Assembly: GCA_009617715.1 (NCBI GenBank)
Contig: VTFK01000467.1
Span: 124,001 to 188,000 of the forward strand
DNA length: 64,000 nt
Source: Plectrocnemia conspersa
Lineage: Eukaryota; Arthropoda; Insecta; Trichoptera; Polycentropodidae
Direction: 5' to 3'
This document shows, in pieces, positions 1-8,894 of the stretch; within the stretch, counting starts at the first letter, position 1, and each line of letters opens with the position of its first letter. Position numbers and translations under genes: made by a program. The notes under the pieces are model-generated. The model was not told the origin of the DNA and ran no database searches. It worked only from the letters and a program-made list of their open reading frames with translations.

Positions 1-187
1 CATAATTTAATCTCTATTTTTTTATACTTCCCCAAAAGAAAAAAAATGACATATATACTATAAAAAAATCGAAGCCTTTAAAATATAGGTTTGTATAAAA
101 TAAAATTTGTCAGTCATCTATGCAAATAAAATATTAAAAATTATTTTTTATCATATACCGCTACTAAAAAAACTTAAAAACATGAGC
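1..187. other. AT-rich non-coding sequence
   Basis: Very AT-rich with homopolymer runs. I see no open frame, RNA gene or repeat end before the motif that begins at 188. Confidence 0.6.
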
Positions 188-1975
188 GTCCGGTATTTAC
201 ACACTGGCTAGCTGCGGTACCTCACGAAAGTGAAGGACCGACAGCCAGTGTTCATATATTACATCTTTATATTTACTGTTCAATTACTGTTAAGAACATA
301 TTTATAGATTCAGTCAAACATTGAAAGCGGATATAGAAAATCGTGCATCGCCTAAAAAGTAACCTAATACACATAGATTTCCGACCTTTGCTTAGATCTC
401 TAAAGTGACCTTAATTTCCGCTCGGAATAATAAAATTTTCACCCTTCTTTTGTAGCAAAAAAAAGCACACGTGTGCATAATTTTACCATTTTTAAAAATC
501 TAAGAGTTAAATCAGATAAATTTAATCCTAAAAGAGCAACAAATATGACAAATATAATAGCAATATATGCTTTTTTTAAAGCATACTAAATTTAATTTCG
601 AAATACCAGTTAGATGTATTCAAATTGTAATTGAAGTTGAAAATTAAAAACTATTTTTGCATAATACATTTAATATTGTATTTAAAATACACAATAACAT
701 TAATAGACAAATTAAATATTGGGTATAATGAAAATTTTCAGTAACAGTAAGAGACTTTTTTCCAACAAAAAAAAAAAAAAAAAATAAATATCTGTGAATA
801 TTATGCTATGGATTAAGAAATATTTTATATAAAATGTGCCGTGTGTTGTTAAGCTTCATGAAATTAAAAAAAAACATAAGTAATATATCGAAAGTATATA
901 TTGTGGCATATTTAAATAGAAATCGATTAAATTAAAATAGCGTAGAAAGAAATGTTATTGTCTTTTATTATAAATGCTATAAAAAATATATATGAATAAA
1001 GACAGTAGGACATATTTGTAATTAAAGATATATGGATTTAGATTGACTGACAAATTATAAAAATAATAAATAAGATTTTGTATAAATGTGCTATGTGTTG
1101 TTTAGTAAATATATAAGTAAAAATAAATTTAGTTATTGTGAATGGTATTGCTATTTTCATATTATTGTTTTATATTTAAATATGGCAAAATAGACATCTT
1201 GTATAATCTTCTTTTTTATAATTATATTTCAGCTAGCAAACACAAAGCACGTTGTATACAGAATATTGTTCAATCCGTAACAGATTCTTAAAAATTGTTT
1301 ACTATTTGAAAATTGGTTTTTAAAAAATCTTTGCTTTAATTAAATGCTAATTGCTGTATTTTAAATATCATTTTGAGTATTAATTATCCACCGTAGGCTT
1401 TTTCACACAAATCTGTGATTTTATTTATTATTTATATTGATTTGTAAAATATTTATTATATTTAGGTATTTTTTTATAAAATTTCATCATAAAAATGTAT
1501 TTAAAACGAAATTATCAGTTACATTAATGAAAAAGTTTGCAATAATTTTACCTTATTGAAAAAAATATTGACACAGGTTGTTATTTTAAATATTCACGTT
1601 TTATTAATAAATTCTATTATTAACAGCTTATTCTACTTTATTTAACTTGCCTGTTATGTTATGTAATCAAATCGATTGATAGAAATTATACAGAATGCAC
1701 TTGTACAAATTAAGAAAAAAATTACATCAGAACGTCTAATGGAAAAAATATAAAAATAGGATCAAATGTGTTTAAAATTATTTAAGTGTGATTTAATATG
1801 TGACCAGTTGCTGTTTTTATATTAAGTAACATATATTCATATTGTTATTTTTAAATTCGAAATTAACAACAGGTGTAGACCGCTCTTATATTAATTTTTG
1901 ACAACTATTACAAACTAGCGGTTGGACCTTCACTTTCGTAAGGAACCGTAGTTAGTGACTGTATGAATACCGGAC
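188..1975. mobile_element. Inverted pair of transposon ends enclosing AT-rich DNA
   Basis: The sequence at 188-250 (GTCCGGTATTTACACACTGG, then GCGGTACCTCACGAAAGTGA) recurs inverted at about 1913-1975 (reading inward GTCCGGTATTCATACAGTCA, then GGTTCCTTACGAAAGTGAAG). A third copy ends at 21391 and leads directly into jockey-LINE coding remnants. Interior sequence at about 300-430 is also shared with the third copy (21150-21265, inverted). Either this is one non-autonomous element with terminal repeats of about 65 bp, or it is two LINE 5' ends facing each other. The interior has no coding capacity that I can see, and I found no clear target-site duplication. Confidence 0.55.
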
Positions 1976-2509
1976 CCTTAACTTTTTAGATTATAAATGG
2001 TTTATCGATTTTTTTGGTTTCAGTTTATAGTATTTTTTTAAGTAATTTAGATATTAAAACCATTGTGTAGTAGTGTGTTATATTTAAATTAAAAGTATAA
2101 ATTATTATTATTATTTACTGTTTAGGTTAATTTTAAAACATTGAAATTAAATGGTCTATTACTTTAAATAAACTCCAATTTTTTTTTACTGTTTATATTT
2201 TGCATGTGCGTGTAAAGACCGTAAATTTAATATTATAAAATAAATATTGCTTGGTGTTAAAGATTAGTTCCCAAAAAATATATCTTTATCGAATACGGTT
2301 AAACGCCTTGTCTGTTCCCACTATAGCTTATACATGTGACGAAAATTAATAAATTATTATTTTTGTTCTAATATGTAAAAATAAATTAACAATCTAAATA
2401 TATAATAATAACCTAAAACATAAATATAGAGTTATTTTGGATTAAAAATATCAAAACTATTGAAATCACAAATTTACATAATAAGAACAAAAAAAAAGTT
2501 TATACGCAC
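1976..2509. other. AT-rich non-coding sequence
   Basis: This lies where the body of the decayed silk-type gene starting at 2554 (minus) would be expected. No Gly-X-Y or Lys/His-rich coding sequence is recognisable here in any frame. Confidence 0.5.
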
Positions 2510-2554
2510 AATAGTAATTGTCAAAATAATAAATACTCCTTAAAGCCATATCAT
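2510..2554 (-). pseudogene. Broken signal-peptide exon of a third silk-collagen-type gene
   Basis: On the minus strand, ATG at 2554 opens 15 codons reading M-I-W-L-stop-G-V-F-I-I-L-T-I-T-I, followed by a GTGCGT donor-like site. The intact collagen genes encode MWLLKVFLSLSLLF in the corresponding exon, followed by GTAAGT. The W-L-x-x-V-F-x-x-L pattern, exon length (45 versus 42 nt), the sequence after the donor (GTATAAAC), the 5'UTR word CATTCTTTATCTAGT (CATTCTTCATCTGGT in the intact genes) and the upstream module at 2611-2641 all line up. An in-frame TAA at codon 5 and the absence of any collagen exon downstream make this a relic. Homology is judged by eye. Confidence 0.6.
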
Positions 2555-2587
2555 TGAATTCATCTCCTTAAATTTTTAAATTTTACT

Positions 2588-2641
2588 AGATAAAGAATGA
2601 TTACTTATTGAAGCAGAAAGTGCATTGGATACGTCATTGAA
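2588..2641 (-). promoter_or_regulatory. Relic promoter module homologous to collagen genes
   Basis: The stretch at 2613-2641 matches the upstream module of the second collagen gene (14767-14792) at nearly every base: GAAAGTGCAT, two to three variable bases, then ATACGTCATTGAA. The 5'UTR-like word at 2588-2599 sits on the gene side, as in the intact genes. The TATA box seen in the intact copies is not preserved here. Confidence 0.6.
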
Positions 2642-2819
2642 TATATTTCATTTTTGCCAAAAAACAATCTGTCCAAATACAATTGGTATTTTTTAAATAG
2701 AAAAGTTTGTTCAAATATATTTTTTGGACAATAAAATACGTCATATTTGGGAATAATAAAATTCCAAGTTTAATATGGAGCACTCTTAAGTTATTATTTG
2801 TATATTCGTACAAATAATA

Positions 2820-3475
2820 AATGGAAAACTTAAGTATACATTTTACACAATAAGCCATATTTTTTTAAAAATGAATATGCAATTGCAATATTTTTTACCT
2901 AACATTTCAACTACCTTATATTGTGAAAATAATTTATTAATGTACTTTAAAAAATTTGTAAGGATTATTGCGTTGAAATATGTTTTGCATGGCCATACAA
3001 AACTTGTATCCATTGAGTTTACTAAGGCATGAAACATTAGAGTAGTTATGAATTTCTGTGCCGTCCATTAACGATATAAACAGTGCCGAAAATTTTGCAT
3101 TAAAACCATACTTTAACAACAATAAAAAAATTGGTCAGCCTCAAATATTACCGCCAATTATATAAATTTAAGAAAATATTAAATGGAAAATTTGTGAATA
3201 CATTTTAAACAATTGGGCATAAAAAATATTTTAGGTAAATAGGTAATAGCAATATACGTTTTTCAAAACATCAACACTGTACCCATATAACATTTTGTAT
3301 ATTAATTTATTAATAAACTTATTTATATTTGTAAGGACCTCCTAGAATAACAAGTCTCATAAAACAATAGAGCAGTTATGCATTTCTGTGCTTTCAAATA
3401 ATGTTATAAAAAATGCCGATTTATTCAATTAAAACCATAATTTAACAGCAATAAAAAATAGTCAGCTCCTAATAT
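2820..3475. repeat. Diverged tandem duplication, about 350-bp unit
   Basis: The unit at about 2820-3165 (starting ATGGAAAACTTAAGTATACA) recurs at about 3181-3475 (ATGGAAAATTTGTGAATACA). Several aligned blocks are shared, including the region around 3035-3120 with 3375-3450. On the minus strand the first unit has an open frame of 61 codons (2937-3122) containing M-D-G-T-E-I-H-N. The second unit reads F-E-S-T-E-M-H-N at the same place but is then interrupted by stops. The function is unknown. Confidence 0.55.
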
Positions 3476-3479
3476 CACA

Positions 3480-4965
3480 TTCGAGCAGGAATGTGGATCT
3501 GCGAATTAAACATTATCAGTTCTTACCACTGTTGTCAAATTTATTGCAAACAAATATTACTATAAACTGTAGCAAAAGATATGTAAAAACAAGGATTTTA
3601 GTTTTCAACCTATTTTTAGTTGTACAAGTATGTATAAAAATTATAATTAAATAATTTATTACTAGATATTGAGATAATTATTTATTTTTTAAAATGAGTA
3701 TTGTAAAGTTAGTATTGCCCTAATGTTAATTTATATAATAAAAATATATAAATTTTGTAGGTTTTAATAATAGAAAAAGTTACATATTTATTCAGAAGCA
3801 CCTAAATAACAATATTTACTATTTTTTTTTTTTAAATTTGTGTTATGGCGATCGTTAACCATCGTCTTAGCTATTCAAATGGAATAACGATGTTCTTCGG
3901 TAGCACTTAATATATATTGGAAATAATTATTAAAATAATTGGAGTTACATGTGCCTCCGCAAATCTGAAAAAATACAGAATTAAGAATAAATAAAAATGA
4001 AAAATAAATATTTATTATCTAGAATAAAAAATATGTTTTGTTTAAACACAAAAAAATGCACATTAATAAAATATCGAAAACTACAAATTTTGCATGAATT
4101 TAAATTTTGTAGGTTTTATTAATTGAATACAGATAAATACACATTTGAATATGTGAACCTTCATAAAAATATTGATTATATTGTTTTAAAAGCAGATCCA
4201 ATATTTGCTCAGTACTTTATAAACGAAAAATTAGTGATGTAAAAAATCTTTGCTACAATTACTAAAAGTACTAATAAAGAATAAGGTTTTTTTTGTTTAT
4301 AAAAGATATTATAGCTATATATTGCTAATATATTAGATAACTTATTAGTTTTTTCACTCCCAATTATTATATTTATAATAAAAAAAATCAATAAAGCAAC
4401 TATGTTTATTCATTCAGAATTCTAATTTCTTACCTACTTTCTCTTGATGCAAACGGTTAGCTTCATAAGGTTCATATGTCATCTGGACGAAGTACCGTTA
4501 CACGAAATAGCATGCTTTATCTCTTTCTTCGTTTCATGCGACACCACTCCCACTTTTATTTCTAAGGGATCGGCGTCAGTCCTGGATTGTTAAATGAATA
4601 AATTTGATTAACCTACAATACCACTAACTTCATTTCATAATTTTACTACTTATGTATCTGATTTTTTTAATTTTGCGCAGAATTTTAACGATTTTTTAAA
4701 TAAATATAATTATTATAGTCATTATTAAATGTATTCCTACAATAGTTGTTTCCAAAAACAATAAAATATGTATATTTATTATAAGAAAAGAGCATTATTA
4801 TATAATAAAAATAAAATGGTAAATATTTCTTTAGAAGCGCAGGGTAACACCCCCACGGTGTATGGTTGAGAGGCAAATAGTAGTGGATTCTAATTAGAAT
4901 GTAACGGTAAACCGTCGAGCTCGATAGGGAATCTTATGATGCAAACGGTTATTGCTTAAGCCAGC
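3480..4965. other. Non-coding, with two short GC-richer patches
   Basis: No gene recognised. Patches at about 4440-4590 and 4830-4960 share the exact 14-mer GATGCAAACGGTTA (4446 and 4938), so they are probably fragments of one repeat. The rest is AT-rich without visible structure. Confidence 0.4.
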
Positions 4966-4966
4966 A

Positions 4967-5130
4967 CAAGTGTATCAAATACGTCATTGAATATGTTAAA
5001 ATAATTTTGGTCGATATCAACCTAAGCAAATACAGTTGTTTTTTTTCTATTTTTAGAAAAGAATATTGTTCAAATAATTTGTTGTCAAATACAGTCTATT
5101 ACGTCATGTTATAAATAGTTTCAATGTTAG
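4967..5130 (-). repeat. Fourth copy of the collagen upstream module (no gene attached)
   Basis: AATACGTCATTGAATATGTT at 4979-4998 repeats the collagen upstream motif in the same orientation. The following 130 bp align by eye with 2640-2770: both have a CAAATACA word, a poly-T/TTTTTA block, AGAAAAG and GTTCAAATA. No signal-peptide exon is recognisable on its gene side (below 4967), so this looks like an older, more decayed copy of the promoter region. Confidence 0.45.
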
Positions 5131-5990
5131 ACGTGTATAATTATATAAATATTAAACTTGAATACTCAACTGCAAATTTAACACCAATGACAAAAAAATA
5201 TTTTTAGATCGAATGTTTTTATTTATGAATCCTAGAATATTTAAAATTTAACCCCACTTATAAATTTTTCATTTAATACTGTTATTTAAAACCGGAAGAG
5301 CGCTGTAGTTGCTGTTTCGGTTAGGTGAGAATTCCTATCTGGGCAATTGCTCTCAGGACAATTGCTTTCACGGACAACTACTGAATAATAGAGTTATTTT
5401 AAAATAGGCATATATCTTAGCTGAATAATAATAAAACGTAAATTTTTTTTTTATTTAATAATAGGTTAATAACATAGCTTATTATTAGTGAAACACAACA
5501 TTTTATATTATTTAATCTATGAGTAACATAGCTAAATAATAATAATCAATAGTATATGAACACATCCTCTTAGAAATATAGGACCAAAATAAATTGTATA
5601 GTTAGCTTGCTATATTAATATGTTATATATAAATGACATGATACATGAAAGCATAAATTAATTATAAGTTTAAGTTTTCGTAAGCTAACAATAAAAGTGA
5701 AAAAAATATCTGTGTAATTACATAATGTTATTTGAGAATACTATTAATTTAAAGACCTTTACCTATTTTTGTTAGAAAATCTTTTTATTTGTACATGTTT
5801 TTATAGCAAAGTTTGTTTTAAACATCAAAATATATTTTTATAATTTTCTAAAATAAATGATATTGTAAGGTTTCCCCTGCGTGACCAAAGACACAATAAA
5901 TCTTTGAATGTGACGTATAGTTTTAAGCGATAATAAAATATTACATTTTAAATCTTTATTAAATAAATTTAAAAGTAAATTAAATAATGA
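5131..5990. other. Non-coding, contains a short GGACAATTGC repeat
   Basis: At about 5339-5382 a unit of about 15 bp occurs three times with changes (GGCAATTGCTCTCA, GGACAATTGCTTTCA, GGACAACTACT). No coding sequence is recognised in the rest. Confidence 0.4.
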
Positions 5991-6372
5991 TAAACAGAGA
6001 ATAGAAAAATTAAAAGGACATAAGTACATATGTACAACTTAAATAAAATAAATGAGATTTATTAAACAATTTAAAAAAAATCATTTATTTATATGAAAAA
6101 AGTGGAGATGATCAGCAAAATCTTTCTGATCCAAAAATTAGCTGTGTAACATAGTAAATTTCAGTTATGATTAAAAATATAAAAGATAAACGTTTCAATA
6201 AAATTACAAGCATTATGGAATATTTACATAGAAATAGTATCTATCACTTTAACCCAAAAAGTACACGTCCAAAATACAGATCGCCCTACAAGATTAAAAA
6301 ACAATCTTGGTGAATTTATTATTAATCCATTAAAAATGCAATTTTTCAAAGCTGTTTAATTTTGATAATATT

Positions 6373-6567
6373 GTGCTTAAAAATAAATTTATTATTTTGC
6401 AATGTGATATTGCTTTAAATTTCAGGATAAATAATTTTGCAAACTTATTTGCAAAAAATACACAACTTGAAAAAATATGCTATGTATATTTTAATTCGTG
6501 TTTTGGATCTACGTATTTATGTGATTCAGCATTTTTATATCTTGAAAAAATAAAAAGTCACACGTAA
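6373..6567 (+). pseudogene. hAT transposase C-terminal (dimerisation) remnant, copy 1
   Basis: A 64-codon frame ends in FGSTYLCDSAFLYLEKIKSH. This matches the well-known C-terminal signature F-G-S-T-Y-L-C-E-S-x-F-S-x-(M/L)-x-x-I-K-S of hAT transposases and of host genes derived from them (ZBED/GTF2IRD2 type). Only the last part of the family domain is present; the BED zinc finger and catalytic region are missing, and the frame stops where family members continue with a K-Y-R-S-R-L segment. It lies on the opposite strand to the collagen gene, beyond its 3' end. It was present before the local duplication (second copy at 12286). Most likely a fossil; retention of an open frame in both copies is noted under findings. 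Confidence 0.7.
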
Positions 6568-7364
6568 GTTTCATAAACGTTATGGTTAACTAACTATTCT
6601 CCTGATTTTTTTTTTTGCCGGAAAAAATAAATGCACAATCTTTTTATTGAATATTTATTGGTTTTGTAAATTTTGTATTGTACTTTAACGTAATAAATGT
6701 AGTACTAAAAATATTTAAGAAATATAATATATTTATAAGCTAAAATTAAAATTGGTGACTAAAAAAATATAGTTAATTGCAATCCTGAACAAGTTGCCAA
6801 TCCATGGTATATATGATCTAACGAAGAGGAACAGCTGAAACACAATACCCTGTGGGACTCAAGCTGGATTTTTACGCAGTATCGGGATTTTATTATTAAG
6901 CGAAACAACGTAGCTTTGACGTTTTAGGTTTGAGCGTATTATGTGTAATATATAAGCAGGGATTTTATTTTTAGATAATCGAATGCTATTTCTATGTGAC
7001 CACTAATAATACTGTACTTTTTTCACAATGATAAAACTGGAAATGTGTTCATTAAGCTGATTAAGTTGTCAGTCATTGAATGCATAACGCGAAAACCACG
7101 AGTTCATTTATAATTTTAATACTAAAGATTATTTAAGGTGGGATAAGATTTTTTTAATGTTTTATTAAGTGAAAATAATGCACTAGTGGTAGGATACTTG
7201 ATAAAAATGCTACGTTTATTCTGATATTTTTCCAAATAGTTTTTTAGATCGGATTCCTATTTTTAAATATACTTTTTATTGATTAAAAATATAAACAAAC
7301 TAAATAATAGATAATACTAAAAACACACAGAAGTAAATAAAAAATATGTATTATGGTGAATAAA

Positions 7365-7370
7365 TTTATT
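7365..7370 (-). terminator. Distal poly(A) signal of collagen gene 1
   Basis: AATAAA on the minus strand, about 160 nt after the stop codon. The same signal is present in gene 2 at 13263-13268. Confidence 0.4.
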
Positions 7371-7433
7371 AAAGAAAAAAAATATAAAATAAATAATATA
7401 AAATATTCAAGCCCCACGAATGTCATGATCAAA

Positions 7434-7439
7434 TTTATT
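7434..7439 (-). terminator. Proximal poly(A) signal of collagen gene 1
   Basis: AATAAA on the minus strand, about 93 nt after the stop codon. The equivalent position in gene 2 is changed (ATTGAA), so the two genes may use different 3' ends. Confidence 0.45.
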
Positions 7440-7531
7440 AATTTACTAAAATTAAATCATGAAACTATTTTTTTTATGTGAAACTATTGTATGTATGTAG
7501 TATTGTAACAATACTATTGTATTTAATCAAA

Positions 7532-8377
7532 TTATATTCTGACATGCGCGTTTGCTGATGCTCTATGTTTCTCGCTGCTTCCAGAATCCTTTTCTTTGCT
7601 TTCTTTATGGATTTTTTTCTTTGCATCCTCTTTTGAAAAATCACAGTGTTCAGAACTTTCACTGTGTTTAGTATGTTTTGTCAAATGATGGACCAAATCA
7701 CCATAATCTGATATATGTATATGATGTTCGTCATCTTCATATTTTTCATCCTGTCCACTGAAGTGCTTTTTGTGTTGATATAACGCAAAATATTTTTTTT
7801 TCCACATCTCGATTTCTTTGTCGTAGTGTGGTTTAACATAACACGATTCTGGCTGGCAAATTCCCGGTGGACCTGGCGGACCCGGTGATCCTGGTGTTCC
7901 TGGATGTCCATGTGCTCCTGGTGCACCAAAAACTCCTTGTGAACCCGCTGGTCCTGGTGCTCCTGGAGCTCCAGTTGTACCGGTTGCTCCAGGTGCTCCT
8001 GTTGCTCCCGGGACTCCGCTTAGTCCTGGTATACCAATGGGTCCATCTGAACCCGGCGGTCCGACTGAACCGGCAGTTCCTTGTAAACCGGCAGGTCCAT
8101 CTGGTCCCGTTGGCCCTGTTGGACCGATAACCCCAGGATAACCGTTAAATCCATTTGCTCCAGGAGCTCCTGCGGGGCCAGTATCTCCTGTTGCTCCAGT
8201 AGATCCGGCTGGACCGGGAGCTCCAGTAGTTCCGGCAGGTCCTGCTGGACCGCCGGGTCCTGGTGCTCCAGGAGAGCCAGCAGGACCTGCAGGACCAGGA
8301 GCACCGGTATCTCCTTTGTTGAGTCCTGGTGGTGCCACAGCTGGTTCTCCTACTGTAGTTTCTGCATTAGCCCATAC
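7532..8377 (-). CDS. Small secreted collagen (silk-like), gene 1, main exon
   Basis: Exon 2 of a two-exon gene, opening after a TTTTTTAG acceptor and encoding residues 15-295. It starts with the end of the signal peptide (VWANA, cleavage likely before E20) and a short linker (20-35). Then come 50 perfect Gly-X-Y triplets (36-185), with Pro frequent at X and Y and no Lys or Arg. A Cys-x4-Cys pair (188 and 193) follows directly and could form interchain disulfides. The C-terminal 109 residues are rich in Lys, Glu, Asp, Ser and 14 His, with an aromatic W-K-K-K-Y-F segment. It is far too short for a basement-membrane or fibrillar collagen and lacks NC1 or C-propeptide domains. Small collagens of this plan are known as nematine sawfly cocoon silk; the silk role here is inference from that architecture. 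The paralogue starts at 14677. Confidence 0.85.
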   Translation of the reverse strand, partial: VWANAETTVGEPAVAPPGLNKGDTGAPGPAGPAGSPGAPGPGGPAGPAGTTGAPGPAGSTGATGDTGPAGAPGANGFNGYPGVIGPTGPTGPDGPAGLQGTAGSVGPPGSDGPIGIPGLSGVPGATGAPGATGTTGAPGAPGPAGSQGVFGAPGAHGHPGTPGSPGPPGPPGICQPESCYVKPHYDKEIEMWKKKYFALYQHKKHFSGQDEKYEDDEHHIHISDYGDLVHHLTKHTKHSESSEHCDFSKEDAKKKIHKESKEKDSGSSEKHRASANAHVRI

Positions 8378-8737
8378 CTAAAAAATTAAAAACATACATG
8401 TATTTTTTGTATTGTAACAATATTCAAATTATATAAGCTTATAATAAATAATGAAATACTTATAATATATATTTGAACATAATAGATTTTATTCTTAAGA
8501 CTACTTTAAAACATATTTTTTTTATCAAGAAAATATATAGCACCAAACTTTATTTTAGCTTAAGTAATTAACATAAAATGTCTTAACATGCAGTTAATTT
8601 ACAATTAAATTTATTAAAAACCAGATCTTTGACTAATAATAGCTGTTTAATTTTATTAAATGCTTAAAACGCATGTAAATAATTTTAATTTTATAAATTT
8701 CAATACCAATACGAATAAATTAATGGTTTATACTTAC
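8378..8737 (-). other. Intron 1 of collagen gene 1
   Basis: A 360-bp phase-0 intron with GTAAGT donor and TTTTTTAG acceptor. It splits the signal peptide after residue 14. The same intron, at the same position and nearly the same length, is in gene 2. Confidence 0.85.
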
Positions 8738-8779
8738 AAATAATAACGATAAAGATAAAAACACTTTTAATAGCCACAT
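8738..8779 (-). CDS. Small secreted collagen gene 1, signal-peptide exon
   Basis: The 14-codon first coding exon, MWLLKVFLSLSLLF, was found by following the minus strand upstream of the main exon to a GTAAGT donor. Joined in phase 0 to VWANA it completes a typical 19-residue signal peptide. The ATG lies about 80 nt downstream of a TATA box with no earlier ATG in between, which supports this start. Confidence 0.85.
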
Positions 8780-8857
8780 GGTTATTTTGCTTAGAAATCT
8801 ATTCTTCTATCAAATATCACCAGATGAAGAATGGATACTAATTGTGCAAAATTTTTA

Positions 8858-8894
8858 CTTTATATAGTGAAAGTTCAACGAATACGTCATTGAA
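8858..8894 (-). promoter_or_regulatory. Promoter of collagen gene 1 (TATA box and upstream motif)
   Basis: CTATATAAAG (8858-8867, minus) lies about 80 nt upstream of the ATG, predicting a 5'UTR of about 50 nt. Immediately upstream is the module with TACGTCATTGAA (8883-8894, plus-strand reading), which contains a TGACGT half-site of the ATF/CREB type on the minus strand. The same arrangement occurs in gene 2, and decayed copies lie at 2630 and 4980. Confidence 0.65.

Noticed and set aside
1976..2509. Missing collagen exon of the third gene start
   Set aside because: Both strands searched by eye for Gly-X-Y or Lys/His-rich codons; none found, so no exon is claimed.
7867..8130. Plus-strand 87-codon frame inside the collagen gene, and its twin at 13765
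   Set aside because: Antisense shadow of Gly-Pro-rich codons; Leu/Val-rich with no signal or domain, and repeated only because the collagen gene is.
8020..8304. Second minus-strand frame (94 codons) over the collagen domain
   Set aside because: Frame-shifted shadow of the Gly-X-Y repeat.
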